From Gammaproteobacteria bacterium (GTDB taxonomy: Bacteria > Gemmatimonadota > Gemmatimonadetes > Longimicrobiales > Gaopeijiaceae): a stretch of 25,422 nucleotides of DNA. The stretch is from the NCBI GenBank assembly GCA_024638345.1, contig JAHEKL010000008.1, forward strand, positions 1 through 25,422. The letters are read 5' to 3'. A program made the position numbers and the translations under genes. Positions 1 through 7,977 of the stretch are shown piece by piece (the first letter of the stretch is position 1; each line of letters begins with the position of its first letter). The notes beneath the pieces were generated by a model that saw nothing but the letters and a program-made list of their open reading frames with translations, searched no databases and had not been told where the DNA came from.

Positions 1-35
1 CTCGAGCATCTTCGTCATTGTACATCCCGGGGGAT

Positions 36-2744
36 CTAAGGCCCCACTCGCCTCAACTCCTCGAAGAAGTTCAGGACGAGAACGAAGAGCGAGGCCTCCT
101 CTTCCCGTCCCTGGCGGCGGGCCATCAGGAATCGCTCGTCGTCCGGGGATATGTCGTAGAAGTCACTGTTTCCGGTTGGATTCAGGCTGTAGCTGCTAGG
201 GATGGTGAACAGCGTCTCGAGTCTGAGCCTGCGGAACGTGGGAGACGTGGCGAATTCCGCAGTCACGAGCTCACGAGTCTCCGGGTTCACGAAGAACAGC
301 TCCCGACCATTGTTTGCCCAGACCGGGCTGATGCCCCCCTCGGTCGAAACCTGCCACTTGCCTCCATCCACCTCTGGGAATGGGCGAACAAACACCTCGT
401 CGCGCCCGGTCTCGTTCGAGCTATAGGCCAACCACCGTCCGTCCCGCGAAATTGCCGGCCCTTGCTCGGAGAACTCATCCGTCACTATGAGCGGGATCGG
501 AACACTGTCCACGCCTGGACGCAGCGCCAGGATATCTCGAGCAGCTTCCGAGCTGGTCGTGCTCAGCCCGGCCCGCCGAAGAATCAACCACTCCCCATCG
601 GGGCTCCAGACGCCCTTGGCCACGCTGAAACCGTCGAACACCACCTCCGCGTCGCCTGTCCCGTCCGCGTACCGCGACCAGAGGTGCGAAGCTCCCGCGC
701 GATCCGAGCGGAACGTCACGCTCCGCCCATCGGGTGTCCACTGGGGTTCACGGTCACCCGCTCCATCGAATGTGAGCCGCGAAAAAGGCCCGTCGGGCAA
801 CTCCTTCGTCCAGATGTCCTCGTTGCCGTCCAGCTCCCTCTGGAAGGCGATCCGATCACCGTTCGGCGACAGCCTCCAACCGATGTTGCCAAGACCTGGG
901 TTGAACGACTCCCCGGGATCCACCGGCGTTGCCTCTCCGGATCGCGTGACCCAAACGAACTCGTACCCCTCTCCCAGACTCTCGCCGGCCCGGTACACCA
1001 AGGCGCCCGTCTGAGAAACGCTGTAGCTCAGGAGGCCGGTATCGCTGTTCAGGCCTTCTGCAACGGGCACGGCAGGTCCCGTGAGCTCTGCTCTCTCCAC
1101 GCTGAAGGGGGCCGCCATCAGAGTGCCGTCCGGCGTTCCGAACAACAGGTGACCCGTGGGGGTGTAGTGGGGAGTATTCCCAAGAGTGAGCATTCTTCGG
1201 TCGCCCGTTTCGACGTCCAGCCACCAGACTTGGGAGTCGCTACCGTCCGCGGCATGCCAGACTTGAAACACCGCGGCTCGTCCGCCCGGCAGGAGTTGGA
1301 GTGGGCCGTGGGACAATTCCCCTCCCGTCCGCTCGGTCAGCCTTTCGGCCTCACCACCCACCGCAGGCACCCGGAGGATTACGTTTTCCCCCTGATAATA
1401 GACCCAACCGTCCTCGGCCCATCCCCCTGCAGCGGTGGCTGGTCCGATCAGGGCGCGGCTCGGGCCTCCATCCAGTGACGCTATTCGCAGCCCGGACCCA
1501 GACCCGGCCCCTCCAACGGCGAATACCACCTCGAGCCCACTCGGTGACAGGCTGATCTGAGCCAGTCGGTCCGCCCTTGCCCCCTCGGTTTCCGGTATGG
1601 GTGTCGCGGACAGGCTCTCCCAGCGCCTGATCCACAGCTGGTTTTGTGTTCCTCCTGACCGGCTCGGTCCCGTGTAGACCAGAGCCGAGCCATCCGGTGT
1701 GAGCTCCACAGTGCCGATGGGAGCCTGACCGTCCAAGAACGGTGACGGGAATCGAGAGACGGGAGCGGTTGTCTCGGGACGAAGGAGGGACAGGCCGAAA
1801 CCGAGGACTACGATGAGGGCCACAGCAGTGGCGGCTTTCGCAATCGGGGTCCACTGCGTTGCCGCGACCGCCACGTTCGTCGCAGCATGCTCCGCATACC
1901 TGAATCCCGGCTCCGACAGAGCCCCTGCGAAGTCCTTGGCGGTCGGGAAGCGATCTGCCGGCAGCTTTTCCAGCGCCTTTCGGATCGCAGCGTCCACGTT
2001 CGGAGGGATGGACAATCGGGTTTCGGTTGGGGCCGGAGCGGGACCTGTCAGGATCTTGGCCAAGACGGCTTGTGCCGTGCTCCCGCCATATGGAGGATCA
2101 CCCACGAGCATCTCGTAAAGGACGCATCCCAACGCATACACATCCGTGCGCGGATCTACATTGCGCTCCCCCGTAGCCTGCTCCGGGGACATGTAGTGGG
2201 GCGTTCCAATGCTGAGCCCGGTTTCGGTGACCCTGCCTCCCCCTGCGTGGGCCAAGGCGAGCGCAATCCCGAAGTCGGCGATCACCGGCCGGCCATCGGT
2301 CAGGAGGATGTTGGCCGGTTTGATATCGCGATGTACGACGCCATGGCGGTGGGCATGATCGAGCGCCTCGGCGATGTCCGTGGTGATCCGGATCGCCTCC
2401 TGAACCGGAAGCTGCTTCTCCCGATCGATACGATCGCGGAGTGATTCCCCCTCCACGTACGGCATGACGTAGTAGAGGAAGGACTCCGCCTGTCCCGAAT
2501 CGAAGAGTGGTAGGATGTGTGGATGTTGGAGGTTGGCCGTCGTCTTGATCTCGGCGAGGAATCGCTCGGCCCCGACGACCGCGACCAGCTGTGGTTTCAG
2601 GACCTTGAGCGCGACCCTCCGTTCGTGCCTCAGGTCCTCGGCCAGATAGACCACCGCCATCCCGCCCTCGCCGATCTCGCGCACGACGCGATACCGGCCC
2701 TCCAGGGCGGCGTTGAGACGGCTGATGAGGTCGTTCGCGCTCAT
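36..2744 (-). CDS. Transmembrane Ser/Thr protein kinase with C-terminal PD40/TolB-like beta-propeller
   Basis: A Hanks-type Ser/Thr kinase of 902 aa that should phosphorylate protein targets in the cytoplasm. The kinase domain (about residues 18-280) has the glycine loop GEGGMA (25-30), the ATP lysine K47, the catalytic HRD (138-140) with N145, DFG (157-159) and an SPE in place of APE (186-188). A hydrophobic segment at about 302-321 should cross the inner membrane. The remainder, outside the membrane, carries repeated WSPDG/WTPDG-type PD40 strands such as SPNGDRIAFQ and SRDGRWLAYSS, which build a TolB-like propeller. This kinase-TM-PD40 layout is common in Acidobacteriota and Gemmatimonadota. 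The ORF is open upstream to 2855, but those 37 residues do not look like protein, and the domain starts naturally at the ATG at 2742-2744; the Shine-Dalgarno there is weak. The ligand and substrates are unknown. Confidence 0.93.
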   Translation of the reverse strand: MSANDLISRLNAALEGRYRVVREIGEGGMAVVYLAEDLRHERRVALKVLKPQLVAVVGAERFLAEIKTTANLQHPHILPLFDSGQAESFLYYVMPYVEGESLRDRIDREKQLPVQEAIRITTDIAEALDHAHRHGVVHRDIKPANILLTDGRPVIADFGIALALAHAGGGRVTETGLSIGTPHYMSPEQATGERNVDPRTDVYALGCVLYEMLVGDPPYGGSTAQAVLAKILTGPAPAPTETRLSIPPNVDAAIRKALEKLPADRFPTAKDFAGALSEPGFRYAEHAATNVAVAATQWTPIAKAATAVALIVVLGFGLSLLRPETTAPVSRFPSPFLDGQAPIGTVELTPDGSALVYTGPSRSGGTQNQLWIRRWESLSATPIPETEGARADRLAQISLSPSGLEVVFAVGGAGSGSGLRIASLDGGPSRALIGPATAAGGWAEDGWVYYQGENVILRVPAVGGEAERLTERTGGELSHGPLQLLPGGRAAVFQVWHAADGSDSQVWWLDVETGDRRMLTLGNTPHYTPTGHLLFGTPDGTLMAAPFSVERAELTGPAVPVAEGLNSDTGLLSYSVSQTGALVYRAGESLGEGYEFVWVTRSGEATPVDPGESFNPGLGNIGWRLSPNGDRIAFQRELDGNEDIWTKELPDGPFSRLTFDGAGDREPQWTPDGRSVTFRSDRAGASHLWSRYADGTGDAEVVFDGFSVAKGVWSPDGEWLILRRAGLSTTSSEAARDILALRPGVDSVPIPLIVTDEFSEQGPAISRDGRWLAYSSNETGRDEVFVRPFPEVDGGKWQVSTEGGISPVWANNGRELFFVNPETRELVTAEFATSPTFRRLRLETLFTIPSSYSLNPTGNSDFYDISPDDERFLMARRQGREEEASLFVLVLNFFEELRRVGP

Positions 2745-2929
2745 GATCTCGTCGCTGGGATCCGGAAACCGTGACAACGCACTTGAGCTGAAGAGGGAAG
2801 ATGCAACGCCGTGATGCCGGCAGGCAAACAGTAGAAGGGCTTGTGAGAGAGGCAACGAATCGCGGAAAGCCGCTTCGACGCTCAGATTACTTGCAGCGGG
2901 AAAGTCTCACCAACTGACGGGAGGATTCG

Positions 2930-3349
2930 ATGGTGACCTTCGATGTTCGAACGGCGGTCGTTTGGTCGGTGTGCTTCATGCTGGGTGTCGCCGGGTGCGG
3001 GGGCGGATCGCCCACGGGGAGCGGAGGCGGAGGTGGGAACGGAGGCGGTGGAAACGGCGGTGGCGGAGGTGGTGGAGGTCGAACGGCGACCACTCAGGTT
3101 TCCGTACGGGACGACTTCTTCTCACCAGAGGACATCGTGGTATCCCCCCGTGCAACGGTCACGTGGACCTGGATGGAAAACGACTTCCACGATGTCACTT
3201 GGGTTTCTGCCCCGCTGGACAACTCCCTGCTTCAGAGCAGTGGCACGCACGAGGTCGCGATGCCCACGGCCACCGGAGTCTACGACTACTACTGCACCAT
3301 TCACGGATCGCCGACGTCTGGGATGAGGGGGAGCGTACTAGTGCAGTAG
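2930..3349 (+). CDS. Cupredoxin (plastocyanin-like) lipoprotein with polyglycine linker
   Basis: A 139-aa exported copper protein, probably a small electron carrier or copper-binding protein anchored to a membrane. The N-terminus is a lipoprotein signal ending VAGC, with the lipidated cysteine at residue 23. Residues 24-50 are a glycine-rich linker, and residues about 55-139 form a plastocyanin/azurin-like domain. The expected type 1 copper ligands are present: H87 (FHDVTW), C122 and H125 (YYCTIHG) and M132 (GMRGSV). The ATG at 2930 follows GGGAGG with 5-6 nt spacing, which fixes the start. The neighbouring CHRD lipoprotein begins 116 bp downstream on the same strand and may be cotranscribed. 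A redox partner cannot be named; the PQQ-cytochrome protein 4 kb away is one candidate, by inference only. Confidence 0.88.
   Translation: MVTFDVRTAVVWSVCFMLGVAGCGGGSPTGSGGGGGNGGGGNGGGGGGGGRTATTQVSVRDDFFSPEDIVVSPRATVTWTWMENDFHDVTWVSAPLDNSLLQSSGTHEVAMPTATGVYDYYCTIHGSPTSGMRGSVLVQ
2999..3079 (+). repeat. GGN-rich low-complexity tract encoding a Gly-rich linker
   Basis: Codes for residues 24-50 of the cupredoxin lipoprotein. Seventeen of the 20 residues at 31-50 are glycine, broken only by one Ser and two Asn. It is built from imperfect GGNGGN codon units and is a likely site of slippage and length variation. It should act as a flexible tether holding the copper domain away from the membrane. 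Confidence 0.8.
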
Positions 3350-3465
3350 TGGTGAAGCCGCACACGATCCCGCGCCAGCTTGTTCGGGGCTGGGTGGATG
3401 AGTACTCTGACGATGGAGATTCGCTCCAAGCATGGTCCACCAGTTACCCATCAGGAGGACGGCTT

Positions 3466-4014
3466 ATGTGTCAGAGATCCGTGTGGAGAAGTACCTGGAG
3501 TATGCTGTGCTGTCTGGCGTTCGTCGTAGGCTGCACGGGTGATGTCGGTCCCGCCGGCCCAGAAGGCCCGGGAGGTCCCCAGGGACCGCAGGGTCCCACA
3601 GGTCCGTCTGGAGATTCCGGGATCGAGCACTTCAGGGCGATTCTGGACGGTGCCAGTCAGGTGCCTTCGCAGGATGTGCCCGGGACGGGGACAGCGACGT
3701 TCACGAAGGTCGGCGATCTGCTTCTGTTCCGACTCGACGTCGCGGATATGGTTGAAGTCAGAGCGGCGCACATCCATGGGCCTGCCCCGGTAGGTGTCAA
3801 CGCGGGTGTGCGGATGGACCTGTATGCACCCCCTGCGGGAACGACGTTCTCAGGGAGTGGGACTGTGGCCCAGGGGGTCGCGCCCGCCCCTAGGGCTGGG
3901 GCCGACCTCGATTCGATCTTGGTTCTCTTGAAGAATGGGAACGCTTATGTGAACGTTCATACGAACGCCAACCCCGGAGGAGAGATTCGGGGACAAGTTG
4001 CCGAGCAACCCTAG
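3466..4014 (+). CDS. CHRD-domain lipoprotein with short collagen-like stalk
   Basis: A 182-aa surface lipoprotein. The signal ends VVGC, with lipidated Cys23. Residues 25-52 are ten consecutive Gly-X-Y triplets, mostly GP-containing and collagen-like. Residues about 54-180 form a CHRD domain with the diagnostic AHIHGPA motif (101-107) and a C-terminal NVHTNANPGGEIRGQV segment. CHRD domains are named from chordin and are widespread in bacterial exported proteins; no enzymatic activity is established. The true start is the ATG at 3466, preceded by AGGAGG with 7 nt spacing; the reading frame is open far upstream, but that part overlaps the cupredoxin gene in another frame and is not coding. A strong hairpin follows the stop codon. 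Confidence 0.88.
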   Translation: MCQRSVWRSTWSMLCCLAFVVGCTGDVGPAGPEGPGGPQGPQGPTGPSGDSGIEHFRAILDGASQVPSQDVPGTGTATFTKVGDLLLFRLDVADMVEVRAAHIHGPAPVGVNAGVRMDLYAPPAGTTFSGSGTVAQGVAPAPRAGADLDSILVLLKNGNAYVNVHTNANPGGEIRGQVAEQP

Positions 4015-4036
4015 GTCGGAAGGCTAGTCCGCATTT

Positions 4037-4066
4037 GGGGCCGATGGCCGTTGAGCCATCGGCCCC
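4037..4066 (+). terminator. Terminator-like hairpin after the CHRD gene
   Basis: A perfect 12-bp stem, GGGGCCGATGGC / GCCATCGGCCCC, with a 6-nt loop, begins 22 nt after the CHRD stop codon. The following tract (TTCG) is poor in T, so it is either a GC-strong intrinsic terminator with a weak tail or a 3' stabilising hairpin. It lies between convergent genes. Confidence 0.7.
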
Positions 4067-4175
4067 TTCGCATGTCTTCTGGTAGTGGCTCGTCCATCCG
4101 GAGCTCCAGCCACCGCTCCCATGCTCCGTGCTCGGGCACCTATCGACAGCGTGAGGACCCGGGCGGAGCCCGGCC

Positions 4176-5324
4176 CTACTCTACGATCCGCAGGATCCTG
4201 AGGAGGCTGCCTGACGAATCGCTCCAGTCCGAGGAAGGGGCCACGGCTGTGTAGTTCATCCACCGGACGATCACCGTGTTGTTGCCATCCCACGACTCCA
4301 AGAAGACCCCAGCCACGTTCGTCACGGGGATCTGGCTCATCCCCTGGTCGATCTCCGGCCAGAGGGTGGGGTCGAACATCACGATCGGCCGAATCCTCCG
4401 ACTGTCGTAGGCTACGCAGGAGCCTGAACCGTTCTGGACCGGACAGCCCATCGTTTGGTCCCACACCATGTTCTGCTCGTTGGGGTCCGTGAAGATGTCT
4501 CGAAAGCCCTGCCGCGTGGGGCCGATCATGTTACCGGGTTCCTTCCAGACGGGGTCACCCCACTCGTGCTCCCCGGATGGCTCCCAGCAGTCCCGGATCG
4601 AAGCACGAAAGTCGTTACCGCCTGTGCTTCCGGGCAGCCGGATGGAGTAATACCAGCCTGGCTGTGGGGTCTCACCCGGCGTGGCCGTCGTGAGCTGGAT
4701 CTGCTGGCCCACCTCTTGCGCCGAATAGCCCGTTCCCGTCGGGGCCGGACCGGGGTCGTAGTAATCGAGGCCGCCTTCTGCGGGGCCGTCCCATACATCG
4801 CCGAACTGCGATGGACGAAATCCGGGGATGGCCGGATCCCACTTCATCCACTGGTCGGGCACCGCGAATGGGAGGATGCATTCGGTTGCGATTCCCGGCC
4901 AGGCCTGTGCCGCTGCGACGACTCCGATGTCCACCCAGTTGATTCCCATCGCACGGGCGAAGACCGTCGGCAGCGGATTCCCTCGCGCGGTGCTCCGCTG
5001 AACCCGGACCCTCACCTTCTGGGAATCGAGAAGCACATCGATGTCCGTGTCTGGAAGCACATCGGGGGTGACCCCCCGGACTTGGTTGAACTCGGCGAAG
5101 GTCTCGGCTTCGGTACGCGCTCCGGGGTCGTCACCCGGTGCCACCATCAGGTATCCCGCTCCGGCATGCGCTCCGGATTCCGCCGCACGCTGAGCCTCGC
5201 TACGGGCCACGAACCAGATTCCCGTGTCGATCGCCAACGCGGCGATTCCCAGGAAGGTGATCATCATGACAGCCATGAGGAACAGCACGGCGCCGCGCTC
5301 GTTTCCGATCCGATTCGATTTCAC
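4176..5324 (-). CDS. TadG/TadE-like Flp-pilus-type membrane-anchored protein
   Basis: A 382-aa protein whose N-terminus matches the TadG_N-type region: a short basic start followed by one hydrophobic helix (about 12-32) continuing into AIDTGIWFVARSEAQRAAES, typical of pseudopilin-like TadE/TadG proteins. The rest would be extracytoplasmic. It has no catalytic motif that I recognise; its cysteines may form disulfides. The start is taken as GTG at 5322-5324, because a GGGGG Shine-Dalgarno lies 6 nt upstream and the protein-like sequence begins there. The 36 codons upstream to an ATG at 5432 do not resemble protein. No other tad or Flp gene is in the window, so it is an orphan or part of a scattered system. 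Family assignment is good; function is unknown. Confidence 0.78.
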   Translation of the reverse strand: MKSNRIGNERGAVLFLMAVMMITFLGIAALAIDTGIWFVARSEAQRAAESGAHAGAGYLMVAPGDDPGARTEAETFAEFNQVRGVTPDVLPDTDIDVLLDSQKVRVRVQRSTARGNPLPTVFARAMGINWVDIGVVAAAQAWPGIATECILPFAVPDQWMKWDPAIPGFRPSQFGDVWDGPAEGGLDYYDPGPAPTGTGYSAQEVGQQIQLTTATPGETPQPGWYYSIRLPGSTGGNDFRASIRDCWEPSGEHEWGDPVWKEPGNMIGPTRQGFRDIFTDPNEQNMVWDQTMGCPVQNGSGSCVAYDSRRIRPIVMFDPTLWPEIDQGMSQIPVTNVAGVFLESWDGNNTVIVRWMNYTAVAPSSDWSDSSGSLLRILRIVE

Positions 5325-5439
5325 GATAGTCCCCCAGGGGGTCCAGCGGTTTGGGAGTGCCGTCAAGCAGGTGGCGGCACAAAGAGACTCACCATTGGAG
5401 GGCAACACACGTGCCAGGCTGAACTCGCCCAAAACATTT

Positions 5440-5456
5440 GCTTACAGGGGGTAAGC
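5440..5456. promoter_or_regulatory. Inverted repeat upstream of the TadG-like gene
   Basis: GCTTAC-AGGGG-GTAAGC, a perfect 6-bp dyad with a 5-nt centre, about 115 bp upstream of the GTG start of the TadG-like gene. It could be an operator or a small hairpin. It sits in the 5325-5585 noncoding interval, which otherwise holds only the hairpin described at 5496-5520. Confidence 0.3.
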
Positions 5457-5495
5457 GGCCGGATTCGCGTCCTCGGGCCCGGATAGGTGCGGCGT

Positions 5496-5520
5496 GGCCG
5501 CAACGCTCGACGCTGCGGCT
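5496..5520 (-). terminator. Possible hairpin downstream of the PQQ gene
   Basis: GGCCGCAACG / CGCTGCGGCT pairs over ten positions with one mismatch and one G-T pair around a 5-nt loop, about 66 nt beyond the stop of the minus-strand PQQ gene. There is no T-tract, so it is only a candidate terminator. Confidence 0.3.
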
Positions 5521-5585
5521 ACACCATAGGTGTAAAGAACTCGATCAGGTGGGATTTGAGCCTGGTGACGCGTCGGTCCCAAGCC

Positions 5586-7817
5586 TCAAGGACCGAGACG
5601 GAATACGTACAGTGCGTTCGCGCCGTCGGGTGCCGAGAGCTCCGGGGTGAGCACGTCCGGGACATTGGAAGGACTTCCGCCTCCTCGGGTCGTTCCCACC
5701 GCGAGGTACTGGACGCCGTCGATCGCGAACGTGATCGGGAAGCCCATGACCGCCGTTCCCAGACGCGTCTGCCAGAGCACCTCGCCGTTCCGGATGTCGT
5801 AGGCTCGGATCCACCGGTCGTAGTCACCGGCGAACACGAGTCCGCCCCCTGTGGTGAGCGCGCCCGTCAAGAACGAAGCTGGCTGCTCGATGCTCCAGAC
5901 TTCTCGCATGGTCGCGACGTCGTACGCGGCGAGCTTCCCGAGCAGACCCTCCTTGCCGGGAGGCGCGAAGAACGCCCGATCCGCCGCGGTGCCGCCCGAT
6001 CCCAGCTCCATCGCGACTTCACGTCCCGAGATCTCCATGCAGCTCTGGCTGAGGGGGATGACCAGGAGGCGGGTGTCCGGGTGATAGCCCATGGCGGGCC
6101 AGTTCTTTCCGCCCGAGGTGGAGGGGCAAACCGAGATCCAATCTCCCACCCCCGCGCTCGTGATGTCCTCGCGATACTGAAGCGATCCGGTCTCGGTATC
6201 GATGTTCCAGACGTTCTGATAGACCGTCTCCTGTACACCCACATAACTCCCGTCCCGGCGATCCAGGGTCCAGATCAGCCCGTCCTTCCCACCGGTCATC
6301 AGCAGGGGTCGGCCATCCAGGTCCAGGACGACCTGCTCGAACCCCGTGTCCAGGTCGAGCGATTCGCCCGGCGCATGCTGTCGGTACCAGACGATGTCGC
6401 CAGTTTGCGGGTCGAGCGCCAAGGTCGAGTTCGCGTACAGCGTCGAGTCGGCCTCGGCCGTGCCTCGGCTGGCAGCGACCCAAGGCTTCGCCTGGGCGGT
6501 GCCGAAGAAGACCAGATCGAGGGTGGGATCCCAGCTGCCCCCATTCCACACATCTCCGCCACCTCGAAACTCGAGTGGAAGGTTGCCCCAAGTGTCTCCG
6601 CCCGGCTCGCCTGGTCGGGCGATGGTATACGTGCGCCACAGCTCCCGCCCGGTACGAGCGTCGTGACCCGTGATGAAGCAAGGCTCTTCCTTGAACTGCT
6701 GGCACCCATTGATGCCGTTCACTACGACGTCGTTCGCAACGACCGGGCCGCTCGCGTTGGTGAAACCGAGCGACGAGTCACCCAGCCGCGTCTCCCAGCG
6801 AACTGTCCCATTGGTAGCGTCCAGCGCAACCAGATGGGCATCACGCGTCGAGACGAAAAGGAGATCCTCCCAGATCGCGAGCGTGCGAAGCTGTGAGCCC
6901 ACGCCCTGTCGCCCCTCATTGCTCCGCCCATCCGGGAAGACCCGCCGATACTCCCAGAGTAGGGTTCCGTCCCGAGCGTCCAAGGCCTGGATGATGTTCA
7001 CTGGATTGCTCAGGTACATGATGCCGTCTCGGACGAGGGGCGCATGCTGGTTGGTACCGGGGTGCATCGCCCACACCCACGCGATCTGGAGATCCTCGAC
7101 GTTCTCGGTGTCGATCTGGCTCAGAGGGCTGTAGCCCCACGACTGGGGATTGCCCCGCCAATGAAGCCAGTCCTCCTCTGGGGGGTCCGCGAGGTCTTCC
7201 GTGCTTACCGGGTTGAATCCCGTGACCGGTCGGAGCGTCTGCGTGACGGCGGTCGGGGTCTCCACCACAGCTCCGACCTGTCTTCGAAGGCCCAATCGGA
7301 AGGAGGAGGGACTCGGCGTGTTCCCGAGTCGACCCGGCTCTGGATAGACGACGGGCTCGGGAGCCGCGGCGATCGCATCCGCATCCCCAGGGAATACGGG
7401 ATCCACCGACGCCATGGTCAGCGGGGATTGCCCAGCGGGCAGCTCACTCTCACGCAGGAGATACGCGATGATGGCCGTGTACTCCTCGTCGCTCAGCGAT
7501 CCGGCTCCTCCCGGAGGCATTCGCTCTCGAGTGACCCTGAGGAGCTCGGCCAGAGGTAGACCCTCCCACCGGCTTCGAAAGTTGGGGCCGGTAAGAGGGG
7601 GGGCCTCGAACGAACCCTGCAGGGTCGCGAGGTGACAGGCAGAGCAAACCTGCTCATAGAGTGCCTCCCCGGCTTCGGCCTGCGCCTGGGTGTATGCCCC
7701 CACCCCATTCGATTGCTGGGCCAGCAAGACCGAATGGAGAGAAAGGGTCAACGCGGCGCCTAGAAGCGGGGTCAACGCGTGGGCGGAGCGCTTGTTCGAC
7801 CACATCGATCGGTGCAT
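5586..7817 (-). CDS. Quinoprotein dehydrogenase: N-terminal cytochrome c domain fused to PQQ beta-propeller
   Basis: A 743-aa periplasmic oxidoreductase predicted to oxidise an alcohol or sugar using PQQ and pass electrons to a covalently bound haem. A signal peptide ends near LLAQQ. The cytochrome domain (about 45-125) has the haem motif CSACH (C58, C61, H62) and a probable axial M100 in RMPPGG. Residues about 205-743 are PQQ-enzyme propeller blades, for example ALDARDGTLLWEYRR and DPQTGDIVWYRQH, with a WNGGSWDP tryptophan-docking-type motif near 424-431 and a likely catalytic Asp in SLDLD near 488. The adjacent Cys-Cys of classical methanol/ethanol dehydrogenases is absent; a spaced pair C372/C380 occurs in the corresponding region. 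I chose the ATG at 7815-7817; a GTG at 7853 is also possible, and neither has a clear Shine-Dalgarno. It is the third gene of a run of exported propellers. Confidence 0.88.
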   Translation of the reverse strand: MHRSMWSNKRSAHALTPLLGAALTLSLHSVLLAQQSNGVGAYTQAQAEAGEALYEQVCSACHLATLQGSFEAPPLTGPNFRSRWEGLPLAELLRVTRERMPPGGAGSLSDEEYTAIIAYLLRESELPAGQSPLTMASVDPVFPGDADAIAAAPEPVVYPEPGRLGNTPSPSSFRLGLRRQVGAVVETPTAVTQTLRPVTGFNPVSTEDLADPPEEDWLHWRGNPQSWGYSPLSQIDTENVEDLQIAWVWAMHPGTNQHAPLVRDGIMYLSNPVNIIQALDARDGTLLWEYRRVFPDGRSNEGRQGVGSQLRTLAIWEDLLFVSTRDAHLVALDATNGTVRWETRLGDSSLGFTNASGPVVANDVVVNGINGCQQFKEEPCFITGHDARTGRELWRTYTIARPGEPGGDTWGNLPLEFRGGGDVWNGGSWDPTLDLVFFGTAQAKPWVAASRGTAEADSTLYANSTLALDPQTGDIVWYRQHAPGESLDLDTGFEQVVLDLDGRPLLMTGGKDGLIWTLDRRDGSYVGVQETVYQNVWNIDTETGSLQYREDITSAGVGDWISVCPSTSGGKNWPAMGYHPDTRLLVIPLSQSCMEISGREVAMELGSGGTAADRAFFAPPGKEGLLGKLAAYDVATMREVWSIEQPASFLTGALTTGGGLVFAGDYDRWIRAYDIRNGEVLWQTRLGTAVMGFPITFAIDGVQYLAVGTTRGGGSPSNVPDVLTPELSAPDGANALYVFRLGP

Positions 7818-7977
7818 GTCCGTTGGTCCAGCAGCAATGAAACTCGATACCACAGATAGGATTCACCCTCGTCCTCAGACCGCTGATCTGCTACGCAGCC
7901 GCTTCCGAGCGCCGAGCCGGATCCGGTCTCCAAGCTGTGCGACGGTTCGTTGCCGCGCAATCGGAGCTCGAAGCGCG

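Noticed and set aside
1..25. Minus-strand ATG just after the kinase stop (MYNDEDAR...)
   Set aside because: Only eight codons before the edge, with no good Shine-Dalgarno; could be the start of a following gene but cannot be judged.
18..1478. Long plus-strand ORF (486 codons)
   Set aside because: Antisense to the kinase gene; the product is Arg/Pro-rich with no domain, a usual artefact of GC-rich codon use.
5487..6896. Long plus-strand ORF (469 codons)
   Set aside because: Antisense to the PQQ dehydrogenase, whose motifs are unmistakable; the product has no recognisable fold.
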